This document shows positions 56,216-64,000 of a DNA stretch of 64,000 nt, in pieces. How positions within the stretch are numbered: position 1 is the first letter of the stretch; each line of letters starts with the position of its first letter. The stretch is taken from positions 248,001-312,000 of the forward strand of contig NZ_JABBPG010000002.1 in NCBI RefSeq assembly GCF_013140855.1, in the 5' to 3' direction. Under the pieces are notes generated by a model. It searched no databases. It was not told where the DNA came from and worked only from the letters and a program-made list of their open reading frames with translations. This DNA comes from Pseudoalteromonas caenipelagi. Lineage in GTDB: Bacteria; Pseudomonadota; Gammaproteobacteria; Enterobacterales; Alteromonadaceae. A program made the position numbers and the translations under genes.

Positions 56216-58075
56216 ATGTATAAAGCAATAACATTGCCCTTAGTTGGAGCCAGCCTGATCGCTGGCTTTGTGGCAAAAGCGGATATGCTAGACGATGAGA
56301 AAATTTGGGTAACAATAGACCCACATGCGGCTAAGCATTACCAATTAAAAAATATGATGAGTGGTCTATCGGTTAATACTCAAGCAAGTGGCCTACTTAA
56401 TGCAGATTTAATGCAAGTAAATCAAGGTATGGTTGGTGAGCTAAGTGCGTTTATGCACGATAACTATCACCGCTGTGGGGGGTTTGTTGCGCACAGCTCT
56501 TACCAAGAGGCCCAGCAATATTTAGCTCAGTTAGCTGAGGTTGACCAAGGTACCATCACACCGCTTCTTGTTGACTATACCATTGATAATCCAGACAGAG
56601 TAAACGCTCTACTAGGGCAAATTTCTGCTAATAACTTAACCAACACGGTTAATACGCTTACTGGATTTCATAACCGATACTACACACAGCAAACAGGTGT
56701 GGATGCATCGCAATGGATAAAAGGTCACTGGGAACAACTCAGTGCTTCTCGAAGCGACATTACAGTAGAGTATTACAATCACAGCTGGTCTCAATCATCG
56801 GTGATTGTGACAATTCCAGGCAATGAGAAAGCGGATGAAATTGTGGTGCTAGGCGGTCACTTAGACTCTATCAATTCGTCAAACCCAAGTTCAGGTAGGG
56901 CACCCGGTGCCGATGATAATGCTTCAGGTATTGCCGTAATGACTGAAGCATTACGGGCAATTGTTGCAACTAATTTTAAACCTAAGCGCACTATTCAGAT
57001 TATGGGATATGCTGCGGAAGAAGTCGGTTTAAGAGGCTCAAAAGCGATTGCACAAGACTATAAATCACAGAATAAAAATGTAGTTGGTATGGTGCAATTT
57101 GATATGTCAGGTCGAAACGGTAGCACGCAAGATATTGTAATGATGACCGACTATACCAATAGTGCGCAAAACCAGTTTTTAGGTCAGCTGATTGATACCT
57201 ACCTGCCATCGATAAGCTATGGGTATGATCAGTGTGGTTATGGTTGCTCAGATCATGCCTCTTGGTATCAGCAAGGCTACGCAGCATCTATGCCGTTTGA
57301 ATCTTCAATGTCTGATATAAACAGAAAAATACACACCATCAATGATACTGAGTTTGATGCAAATCACTCTAGTAAGTTTGCAAAATTGGCGGTTACATAT
57401 TTAGCGGAACTAGCAAAGGATGCAGGTACGGTTGACCCAGAACCGGATAATAAATTAGAAAACGGAGTGGCTAAAACAGGTATATCTGGTGCGTCAAAAC
57501 AACAGCTATTCTATACGCTTGAAGTACCTGCCAATAGCACGGCGTTAAACTTTGTTACAGCTGGTGGCACTGGAGATGCCGACCTTTATGTTAAGTTCGG
57601 CTCAAAGCCAACTTTGCAAAGTTATGATTGCAAAAGTACCACCTCTACCAGCAATGAGCGTTGTGATATCTCAAATGTGCAAGTGGGGACTTACCATGTA
57701 ATGGTAGAAGCTTGGAATCAAATAAGTGGTGTTAGTCTTACGGGGAGTTATCAAGCAGCGGGCGATGGTCCTACGCCGATTAATCGCCAAGAAAATAACT
57801 TAAGTGTAAACCGTGGCGCTTGGCTCAACTTTGAGCAAAGCTTAGTAGCGGGATATTCTAACCTATCGGTGACGATATCTGGTGGTACGGGAGATGTAGA
57901 CTTGTATGTTAAACATGCAACCCCAGTATCGGATACAGTGTATGACTGTCGCCCTTACAAAAATGGTAATTCAGAGACTTGTAGCTTTGATGCTCCCGCA
58001 GAGGGGACTTGGTATATTGGCCTTAAGGGTTATAACACTAGCAGTGGTGTAACATTGACCATTAACGCACAATAA
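56216..58075 (+). CDS. Secreted M28 aminopeptidase with two PPC domains
   Basis: The start is ATG 56216, preceded by AAGGAAA; the longer frame begins inside the terminator. This gives 619 residues: a signal peptide (about 1-23), an N-terminal region (about 30-180), the M28 catalytic domain (about 190-405) and two PPC domains (about 415-510 and 525-619). Metal ligands and catalytic residues are seen in GGHLDSINSS (His), PGADDNASG (Asp), AAEEVGLRGS (Glu pair), VQFDMSG (Asp) and CSDHASWY (His), as in Vibrio leucine aminopeptidase. It would cut N-terminal residues from peptides released by the M4 enzyme. The same tandem PPC tail joins both proteins. Confidence 0.94.
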   Translation: MYKAITLPLVGASLIAGFVAKADMLDDEKIWVTIDPHAAKHYQLKNMMSGLSVNTQASGLLNADLMQVNQGMVGELSAFMHDNYHRCGGFVAHSSYQEAQQYLAQLAEVDQGTITPLLVDYTIDNPDRVNALLGQISANNLTNTVNTLTGFHNRYYTQQTGVDASQWIKGHWEQLSASRSDITVEYYNHSWSQSSVIVTIPGNEKADEIVVLGGHLDSINSSNPSSGRAPGADDNASGIAVMTEALRAIVATNFKPKRTIQIMGYAAEEVGLRGSKAIAQDYKSQNKNVVGMVQFDMSGRNGSTQDIVMMTDYTNSAQNQFLGQLIDTYLPSISYGYDQCGYGCSDHASWYQQGYAASMPFESSMSDINRKIHTINDTEFDANHSSKFAKLAVTYLAELAKDAGTVDPEPDNKLENGVAKTGISGASKQQLFYTLEVPANSTALNFVTAGGTGDADLYVKFGSKPTLQSYDCKSTTSTSNERCDISNVQVGTYHVMVEAWNQISGVSLTGSYQAAGDGPTPINRQENNLSVNRGAWLNFEQSLVAGYSNLSVTISGGTGDVDLYVKHATPVSDTVYDCRPYKNGNSETCSFDAPAEGTWYIGLKGYNTSSGVTLTINAQ

Positions 58076-58089
58076 TCTGCTCATGGTCT

Positions 58090-58129
58090 GTTAAGTAGGG
58101 TAGTGGCCGATGTGCTAACCCTACTTAAC
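58090..58129. terminator. 12-bp hairpin after the M28 peptidase gene
   Basis: The arms GTTAAGTAGGGT (58090-58101) and ACCCTACTTAAC (58118-58129) pair perfectly around a 16-base loop, about 15 bp after the stop codon. A T-containing tail (GATTTATTTACC) follows. Confidence 0.75.
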
Positions 58130-58232
58130 GATTTATTTACCTTTACTCTTGTTGTCGCTTACGCTCTCCTTCATACTCTATGCAAAATGTTAGTTTACCT
58201 TTATGCCAAGGCTTAACACTTTGGCGATTTAT

Positions 58233-59681
58233 ATGAACGAAAAAACCAATAATAATTTAGATTCAAATACACTATTACTTTTTTTAGCACCTTGCTTATT
58301 TTTACTCACTTGCTTAACTGACGCACCTAAAGGGTTATCGCCAGAGGCATGGAGTACCGCAGGGTTGGCAATTTGGCTGGCGATTTGGTGGGCTAGCGAG
58401 GTCGTCCCTATCCCAGTTACTTCATTGGTGCCAATTATCGCGGTCCCCTTAGCGGGCATCAATGATATTAAGTCTGCAACAAGTTTATATGCCCATCCAT
58501 TAATATTTTTATTCTTAGGCGGCTTTTTAATTTCAATTGCTATGGAAAGGTGGCAACTGCACCGGCGTATCGCTCTGCATACCATGCTGCGTTGTGGCAA
58601 TAATGCCAAAGTGCAAATATTAGCTATGATGTTGGTAAGTGGCTTTTTATCCATGTGGATAAACAATACCGCAACAACTTTGATGATGTTGCCGATTGCG
58701 CTATCGGTGATCCATGTGCTGCGAGACAACGGCAGTGATTGCGATAATTATGGCAAAGCACTACTTTTAGCGATTGCTTACAGTGCCAGTATCGGTGGAG
58801 TTGGCACAATCATTGGCACGGCTCCCAATGCTCTCATGGCAGCTTATTTATGGGAAAACTACCAAATAAAAATTGGCTTTGCCCAGTGGATGGTATTGGC
58901 TGTGCCATTTAGTGTATTAATGATAGTGCTTTGTTGGATATGGTTAACGCGGTTCGCTTTTAAGGTAAAAACGACATCTTGTGATGCTGATCTAGAGAGT
59001 CTTTTTAAAGGGCAATTGAGTGCTCTGGGTGACATGTCAGTGGCAGAAAAAAACGTGTTCGCAGTGTTTGTCTTTGCTGCTGTCAGCTGGATATTACGCC
59101 CTTACCTATCAACTTGGAGTGGCTTAGATATTACCGATACAGGCATTGCGATTGTGGCAGCATTGATGTTGTTTGTTTTGCCTTCTGGGCAGAGTAAACA
59201 GCGCATTATGGATTGGGAGTCTGCCCAGAAGCTTCCTTGGGGAATATTACTCTTATTTGGTGGCGGACTAACTTTAGCATCGCAAATAAAAGGCTCTGGG
59301 CTTGCTGATTATGTGGCAAATTCATTGGCGGGCGCATCATTAGTCCCAATCATTGTAGGCGTATTGCTAGTCTCTGCATTGATTTGCTTTCTAACCGAGC
59401 TGACGAGTAATACAGCGACAGCGGCAGGCTTTTTGCCTTTGCTTGGCCCAATCGCTGAACAAGTTGCAGGTACGCCGCTCATTTGGGTTATTCCAGCAGC
59501 AATTGCGGCAAGTTGCGCGTTTATGATGCCGGTTGCAACGCCGCCCAATGCGATTGTTTTTGGCTCCGGGGAGCTAAAAATAAAAGACATGATTAAAGCC
59601 GGTTTTGCTATGAATATTATTGCCATTTTATTGATCACGGCATTAACTTTGACTGTGGGCGCTTGGTTATTTGGCTATTAA
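58233..59681 (+). CDS. DASS/SLC13-family sodium-coupled anion symporter
   Basis: The start at ATG 58233 gives 482 residues and begins with MNEKTNN; an ATG at 58203 would add ten. There are 11-12 TM segments. The two DASS substrate motifs are present as INNTATTLMMLP and TSNTATAAGFLP. The family takes up dicarboxylates, citrate or sulfate with sodium; the exact substrate is not evident. I see no partner genes. It is followed by an aldehyde dehydrogenase gene after about 90 bp. Confidence 0.9.
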   Translation: MNEKTNNNLDSNTLLLFLAPCLFLLTCLTDAPKGLSPEAWSTAGLAIWLAIWWASEVVPIPVTSLVPIIAVPLAGINDIKSATSLYAHPLIFLFLGGFLISIAMERWQLHRRIALHTMLRCGNNAKVQILAMMLVSGFLSMWINNTATTLMMLPIALSVIHVLRDNGSDCDNYGKALLLAIAYSASIGGVGTIIGTAPNALMAAYLWENYQIKIGFAQWMVLAVPFSVLMIVLCWIWLTRFAFKVKTTSCDADLESLFKGQLSALGDMSVAEKNVFAVFVFAAVSWILRPYLSTWSGLDITDTGIAIVAALMLFVLPSGQSKQRIMDWESAQKLPWGILLLFGGGLTLASQIKGSGLADYVANSLAGASLVPIIVGVLLVSALICFLTELTSNTATAAGFLPLLGPIAEQVAGTPLIWVIPAAIAASCAFMMPVATPPNAIVFGSGELKIKDMIKAGFAMNIIAILLITALTLTVGAWLFGY

Positions 59682-59770
59682 AGCGCAAAGAAAATACTCA
59701 TTATCGACAGCTTTTCGTTGTAGCTATCACTTGATATAGTGGTCCAACGACTTAAAAGGATACGTATTCA

Positions 59771-61174
59771 ATGCAGGTAGAATCGATTTCAGAATTGAAT
59801 AAGCAGCTCATGGCATTGCAAATGGCTTATTCAGATCAGCCTTATCAAGATTTGCAGGCAAGAATTAAATTGCTTAAAAGCCTTAAAAAAGCGCTCGTGG
59901 CTAATAAAGATGAATTGGTTATGGCCGCAAACGACGACTTTAACGGTCGCACAGAATTTGATTCTGTATTTGGCGATATAATTCCTACAGTGAGCGCACT
60001 GGATTATATGTGCTCCAACCTTAAATCTTGGATGAAACCACAAAAACGTCGTACTGGTATCATGTTATGGCCATCTAAAGCGACTGTGCAGTATGTGCCT
60101 AAAGGGGTTGTGGGTGTTATCTCTCCTTGGAATTATCCGATACAGCTGGCACTTTTGCCAGTAGCAACGGCATTTGCTGCTGGTAATAGAGTGATGCTCA
60201 AGTTGAGCGAGTTCACACCCAAAGTTAACCAGGTGATTAAAAAGCTGTTTGCAGAGCTTACAGAGCACTGTGTGATAGTGGAAGGAGATCACCATGTGGC
60301 TGATGCTTTTTCGCAATTGAAATTTGATCACTTATTTTTTACAGGTGCGACCGAGATTGGCAAAAAAGTAATGGCTGCGGCTGCCAAAAACTTAGTGCCA
60401 GTAACGCTTGAATTGGGAGGTAAGTCGCCCGTTATTGTTGCCGATGATGCGCATATTAAGCACACAGCCAAAACAATTCTATTTGGTAAGCTGCTAAACT
60501 GCGGCCAAATATGTGTTGCCCCAGATTACGTGTTAGTCACAAAGCAACAGTCTGAGTCGCTAATTAAAGAGTTAAAAGCGCAATATACAGCAAATTACCC
60601 GCAGCAAGAAAGCGACGAAAAAATATCTAGTATTATTAACCAAAAGCAATTCTCTCGATTGCAAGATATATTAGTTGATGCAAAAGCGAAGGGCGCAACG
60701 ATTTGGCCGTCATTACCAGAGCAATGCCCAGATCAACGTATGGGGCTTCATCTGGTGATAAACCCAAGTGCAGCAATGGAAGTAATGCAAAATGAAATTT
60801 TTGGACCAATTCTGCCAATTGTGGTGGTTGATAATGTAGAAGAAGCTATACAGTATATTGAGTTGCATGAAAGGCCTTTAGCAACTTACTTATTTAGCGA
60901 TGAATCATCATTAATTGAAAAGGTAAGTAAAACGCTACGTACTGGCACTTTGGCTATTAATGAAGTGGTCATGCAAGTTACGGTAGAAGATATTCCCTTT
61001 GGTGGAGTAGGGTATTCAGGGATGGGACAGTATCATGGGAAAGAGGGATTTGTGTCATTAAGTCATGCTAAGAGCATATTGCATAGCGACAAAAAAACCA
61101 GACTTCGTACCCATTTGATGCTTAAGCAATCTAAGATACTTACTCATTTTGTTAAAAAGCTCATGTTGAAGTGA
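59771..61174 (+). CDS. Aldehyde dehydrogenase, coniferyl-aldehyde-dehydrogenase-like
   Basis: This 467-residue protein has the ALDH core: cofactor region VVGVISPWNYPIQL, FFTGATEIGKKV, catalytic Glu in LELGGKSPV, and catalytic Cys in LNCGQICVAPDYV. The length and the CxxPDY sequence match the short-chain, fatty- or coniferyl-aldehyde ALDH branch. It should oxidise aldehydes with NAD(P)+. A hydrophobic or basic C-terminal tail (LMLKQSKILTHFVKKLMLK) may bind membranes. The start has AAGGAT upstream. Confidence 0.92.
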   Translation: MQVESISELNKQLMALQMAYSDQPYQDLQARIKLLKSLKKALVANKDELVMAANDDFNGRTEFDSVFGDIIPTVSALDYMCSNLKSWMKPQKRRTGIMLWPSKATVQYVPKGVVGVISPWNYPIQLALLPVATAFAAGNRVMLKLSEFTPKVNQVIKKLFAELTEHCVIVEGDHHVADAFSQLKFDHLFFTGATEIGKKVMAAAAKNLVPVTLELGGKSPVIVADDAHIKHTAKTILFGKLLNCGQICVAPDYVLVTKQQSESLIKELKAQYTANYPQQESDEKISSIINQKQFSRLQDILVDAKAKGATIWPSLPEQCPDQRMGLHLVINPSAAMEVMQNEIFGPILPIVVVDNVEEAIQYIELHERPLATYLFSDESSLIEKVSKTLRTGTLAINEVVMQVTVEDIPFGGVGYSGMGQYHGKEGFVSLSHAKSILHSDKKTRLRTHLMLKQSKILTHFVKKLMLK

Positions 61175-61607
61175 GCGAACTTACAATTAGTTTTATCGCT
61201 TACCCTTCAGTTGGTAATGACGTTAAGCTTGAGCTGATCTAACTATCTTAATAAATTTTTTGATTAAGACGAAAGTATAATAAATGGACACGAACTATAC
61301 ATATTATGTAAAAACTGCTCGGTTGAGCAAAGTTATCCTGTGACTATATGTCATTATTATACCGATTATCCAAATCGATGTGTGTAGGAAGCAAGAAGAC
61401 GCTGGGTATGGAATGAAAACCCACCTAGCTACTGTCGTTAGTAAAGTCATTCAAGCGTTCAACTCTATTTGGGTATAGAAGGATAGAGTCTTAACTCGTA
61501 ATGACACTAATTTTGTTTGATGACGATTAGCTCATATCAACTTGAGCACCTGCGCTTTGTGCATAGCGTGCTAGGTTGGTATGAGCTAATTTGACTTATA
61601 CGTGTGT
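61175..61607. other. Gene-free stretch with a long hairpin
   Basis: These 433 bp hold no gene I am sure of. The visible structures are a 15-bp inverted repeat at 61527-61589 and a smaller one (ACTCTA/TAGAGT) near 61461-61488. A 21-codon frame (61413-61478, beginning MKTHLATVV) is too short to support as a gene. Confidence 0.5.
61527..61589. terminator. Long hairpin between convergent genes
   Basis: Arms TTAGCTCATATCAAC (61527-61541) and GTTGGTATGAGCTAA (61575-61589) pair over 15 bases with one G-T pair. An inner pair AGCAC/GTGCT (61545-61549 and 61568-61572) extends the structure. It ends 19 bp past the stop of the Sel1 gene. It may be a terminator or the end of a small mobile repeat. Confidence 0.5.
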
Positions 61608-62345
61608 TTAGTAAACTGCTTGGCGTGGTCTTACTTCCGGAATATATTTGCGCTCTTGAATTTTGTAGTATATTTCGGTCGCCTTTTCAGTGGCTTGCTC
61701 TATTTGAGAGGGAGAAAGCTGCTGTTCATCAAGCTGACGGCTTTTAGCCGCTTGCTGACTACCATTATATTCTGCAATCGTGTTCCAAATAAAAGACTTT
61801 TCAATATTCTTACTCACACCCAGACCCTGATAGTACATCAAGGCAAGATTAAACTGCGCCAATGTATAATTACTGGCGGCTGCTTTTTCATACCAGTCCA
61901 TCGCAGCATGATAATCTTTTATTACACCATCACCATTGGTATACATAACACCTAAGTTAAACTGCGCTGCCGCAAGGTTTTTCTTTGCAGCGCGCGTATA
62001 TAGTTCAACAGCACGTTGCTTATCTTGTTTAACACCTTTGCCTTGTTCGTACATAACAGCCAAAGAGAACATAGCGTCAGCAACACCCGTATTCACCGCA
62101 TCTTGAAATAGCTCAGCTGCCTTCCTTAGGTCCTTAGGTACGCCATAGCCACCTTCATACATTTTTGCCAGTTCATATATACCAGGGCCGTAACCCATAT
62201 CAGCTAAATATCTGAACTCTTTCAACGCGACTTCAAACTTACCTTTGTTTGCAGCCTCAATTCCTTGTTCAAGACCCGCGTTACTTGGTAATGCCCATGC
62301 CAATATACCGACACACAGGGCAACTCTAAGTTTGTTTTGCCACAT
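61608..62345 (-). CDS. Exported Sel1-repeat protein
   Basis: ATG 62345 follows AGGAG by 7 bases and begins a signal peptide (about 1-23, ending PSNA); 245 residues. Four to five Sel1 (TPR-like) repeats follow: YELAKMYEGGYGVPKDLRKA, FSLAVMYEQGKGVKQDKQRA, FNLGVMYTNGDGVIKDYHAA and FNLALMYYQGLGVSKNIEKS. Such solenoids bind partner proteins in the periplasm. The C-terminus is rich in Gln and Glu. No enzyme function is expected. It is a single gene. Confidence 0.9.
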   Translation of the reverse strand: MWQNKLRVALCVGILAWALPSNAGLEQGIEAANKGKFEVALKEFRYLADMGYGPGIYELAKMYEGGYGVPKDLRKAAELFQDAVNTGVADAMFSLAVMYEQGKGVKQDKQRAVELYTRAAKKNLAAAQFNLGVMYTNGDGVIKDYHAAMDWYEKAAASNYTLAQFNLALMYYQGLGVSKNIEKSFIWNTIAEYNGSQQAAKSRQLDEQQLSPSQIEQATEKATEIYYKIQERKYIPEVRPRQAVY

Positions 62346-62536
62346 GTTACGTCTCCTATTATTTGACAATGTCAGTTTTTGTAATAATTTACTGAATCAC
62401 AAAGATAAAGCAAACAATACAGTGAATGTATTACATTGGACCATTATTAGTAAACTAAGTGCAAGAAAAGAATGGCTCTTTCGCTTTTATAAGTTAAATC
62501 GCTCAGAAACAGTGTCGCTAATTGTTTTCTCAGACT

Positions 62537-63187
62537 TTATTTTAAGGAGGTAACATTGAGTGTTTGTAACGTTGTATTAGGTTTTGCGTAGCTTAGGCGT
62601 GTTAAACCCGAAGTCGTGTGGTATCTATCAAGGCCACTAATAGCAACTGTATTTAGCTTCTCTAAGTCTAGAAAGCCATCTTGGCAATAAGCTTTATCGT
62701 CTTCTAGATAAACATCTGTTATCTCTCCAATGACTAGCTCAGTTTGGTTGAGTTCTATGGTTTGAGTGCTTCTAAGTGCTAGGGCCATCTTTAACTTACT
62801 TTCTTTCACAAACGGAGCGATACAGTTGGCGTTGTAGTGAGGGGTTAAGCCCACAGCCGTAAATTCAGAAACATCTTTGTTATACCGTGCTGATGTTTGG
62901 TGGGCTTTTTCAACAATATCGGCATTAATATGGTTGATGGTGTAATGCCCAGTTTGAAGGATATTCTCTAAAGTATGTCTAGGTACCGAATGTGGTCTGA
63001 TTATCATACCGACTAAAGGGGGGTGTGCACCTAAGTGGAATACTGAGCTCACAATCGCCAAATTTTCTTGTCCTTGATTATCAACACTACCTATTAGGTT
63101 GGCACTTTTAAACCCTGACAGCGAATTGATGAAGTGTACTCTAGTTTGTTTATCTAAGTTTTCTATATCTTGTTTTGTAAAATGCAT
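62537..63187 (-). CDS. Flavin reductase-like FMN-binding split-barrel protein
   Basis: This 216-residue protein has the flavin reductase-like (PF01613) fold: FINSLSGFKSANLIGSVDN, NLAIVSSVFHLGAHPPLVGM, RPHSVPRHTLENILQTGHYT and NHINADIVEKAHQTSARY. FMN binding is likely. A specific partner enzyme is not known. The SDR gene is 31 bp upstream on the same strand, so they are co-transcribed. In some marine gammaproteobacteria a similar pair sits beside photolyase/cryptochrome genes; that neighbour would lie beyond the window edge. Confidence 0.87.
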   Translation of the reverse strand: MHFTKQDIENLDKQTRVHFINSLSGFKSANLIGSVDNQGQENLAIVSSVFHLGAHPPLVGMIIRPHSVPRHTLENILQTGHYTINHINADIVEKAHQTSARYNKDVSEFTAVGLTPHYNANCIAPFVKESKLKMALALRSTQTIELNQTELVIGEITDVYLEDDKAYCQDGFLDLEKLNTVAISGLDRYHTTSGLTRLSYAKPNTTLQTLNVTSLK

Positions 63188-63218
63188 ATTAGCTTTGCCT
63201 TTGAGTAATTACCTAATA

Positions 63219-63941
63219 TCACCAGTTAATTCTGTTACCTTGCCAGTCAATATAGTCCACCAGAGTATTATGCTCTCTTGAGTCAATTAAATTACTGAGT
63301 TGTTGAGCGACAAATGATGGAGGAAATAGCTTTCCTTCTGGCACGTTGTTTTGAAATGGTTTGGAAAGTGGACTGTCAGTTGTACCGGGGTGAAACAGCA
63401 CACATTTACAGTGCTTGGCACGTCTTGCAAGCTCGATTGAGGCAGTCTTTACTGCCATGTTTAAGGCGGCTTTACTGGCTCGGTAGCTATACCAACCGCC
63501 TAACACGTTATCATCAATACTCGCCACTCTTGCGCTCAAGACAGTGATCACACAAGCGCTCTGATGCGTTAAGTGCTGACCAATAGCCTTGAGCCAAAGC
63601 ATAGGCGTGATGGTATTTGTTTTTAACAGCCAAGTTAGATAGCGCTCGTTGATGTCTTCAAGCCGCTTTTCAGGACCAAACTGTCCATTGTGGAGCTGAC
63701 CATTGAATATGCTGATACTTTGCGATAATTGAATAGACGCTTTTATGTTTTCTGCAACAAGGTTAATTTGCGCCTCAGAGTAGTCGCACTCAATGTGAGT
63801 GTGGTAATCGTCTAGCAGCGGCATGTTGCCTCGGCTAATGGTAATTAGCGGATGGTTGGGATATCTGGCTCTTTGCTCTTTTATAAAGGCTTGGGCAATC
63901 GCGCCGTTGGCCCCTATTACGATGATGGCATTTTTACTCAT
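63219..63941 (-). CDS. Short-chain dehydrogenase/reductase (C-factor-like)
   Basis: This 240-residue SDR has an N-terminal cofactor motif IVIGANGAIAQAFIKE (GxxGxIG-like), a NAG-like position changed to IFNGQL, the catalytic Ser in VLSARV, and YxxxK in YSYRASKAALN. The C-terminus follows the CsgA/C-factor pattern (FHPGTTDSPLSKPFQ). NAD(P) is the likely cofactor; the substrate is unknown. It is in an operon with the flavin reductase-like gene. Confidence 0.9.
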   Translation of the reverse strand: MSKNAIIVIGANGAIAQAFIKEQRARYPNHPLITISRGNMPLLDDYHTHIECDYSEAQINLVAENIKASIQLSQSISIFNGQLHNGQFGPEKRLEDINERYLTWLLKTNTITPMLWLKAIGQHLTHQSACVITVLSARVASIDDNVLGGWYSYRASKAALNMAVKTASIELARRAKHCKCVLFHPGTTDSPLSKPFQNNVPEGKLFPPSFVAQQLSNLIDSREHNTLVDYIDWQGNRINW

Positions 63942-64000
63942 TGGTATTGCACCTTTGAGATGTACATTGCTTGCGCATGAATAGTTTTGATACTGCCATG
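63934..64000 (-). CDS. Possible 3' end of an upstream gene, cut by the window edge
   Basis: On the minus strand an open frame enters from the right edge and ends at TAA 63934-63936, overlapping the SDR start codon (ATGAGTAA). The visible end reads MRKQCTSQRCNTNE. The overlap resembles a translationally coupled operon, but 22 codons are too few to identify or to prove it is a gene. Confidence 0.25.
   Translation of the reverse strand, partial: MAVSKLFMRKQCTSQRCNTNE

Noticed and set aside
58229..58729. 166-codon open frame opposite the DASS transporter
   Set aside because: Antisense to TM helices. Such frames often look hydrophobic or open by chance.
1..64000. tRNA, rRNA, CRISPR arrays, insertion sequences and prophage genes
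   Set aside because: I looked for regular spaced repeats, cloverleaf arms, transposase motifs and phage structural genes, and found none that I could support by eye.

Overview
The window looks like a chromosomal segment of a marine gammaproteobacterium of the order Alteromonadales, most like Pseudoalteromonas. This is judged from moderate-to-low GC content, codon use, dense signalling genes, TonB-dependent receptors, and secreted M4 and M28 peptidases with C-terminal PPC domains. No 16S rRNA or tRNA gene is visible to confirm it. I saw no prophage, insertion sequence, CRISPR array or integron. Assignments rest on reading motifs and family resemblance; no database search was run.

Bases 1-18,100 form a signalling island. 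Four minus-strand genes (about 9047 down to the left edge) look like one transcription unit. They encode a NIT-domain hybrid histidine kinase with REC and Hpt domains, a REC-EAL c-di-GMP phosphodiesterase, a coiled-coil response regulator without an output domain, and a PAS hybrid kinase cut by the window edge. On the other side lie a small GAF protein, a CDF metal transporter with an altered metal-site residue, a second hybrid kinase, and a 1502-residue beta-propeller/PAS/GGDEF/EAL protein. The last two converge and share stop-codon bases.

Bases 18,400-24,900 concern metals. They hold bfd behind a Fur-like box, a two-gene bacterioferritin operon whose subunits have complementary active-site losses, and an HME-RND efflux operon (small His/Cys-rich protein, adaptor, pump). 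Bases 24,870-32,600 carry alkylation repair (Ada-AlkA fusion overlapping ogt), a periplasmic binding-like protein, tdk, a DUF808 membrane protein, rlmF, an alpha/beta hydrolase and a TPR-sulfotransferase. The sulfotransferase follows a large TonB-dependent receptor (32,660-35,287).

Bases 35,500-44,000 hold a 53-residue Cys-rich protein, a LETM1-like small protein, an M17 aminopeptidase, a FabH-like synthase followed by PepD (with a hairpin that covers the PepD ribosome binding site), an NTF2-like protein, a RegB/RegA-type redox two-component pair and three small proteins. Bases 44,100-53,450 form a probable iron-linked cell-envelope locus: TonB receptor, imelysin, two di-heme DUF1111 proteins, a second imelysin and DUF1513, ended by an 18-bp terminator stem.

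Bases 53,960-58,080 encode two secreted peptidases (M4 and M28) that share the same tandem PPC tail. The right end holds a DASS transporter, an aldehyde dehydrogenase, a 430-bp gene-free stretch with a long hairpin, a Sel1 repeat protein, a flavin reductase-like protein and an SDR. The best candidates for under-described biology are the left-edge signalling operon, the imelysin/DUF1111 locus, the HxxxH CDF protein, the bacterioferritin pair and the pepD leader hairpin.
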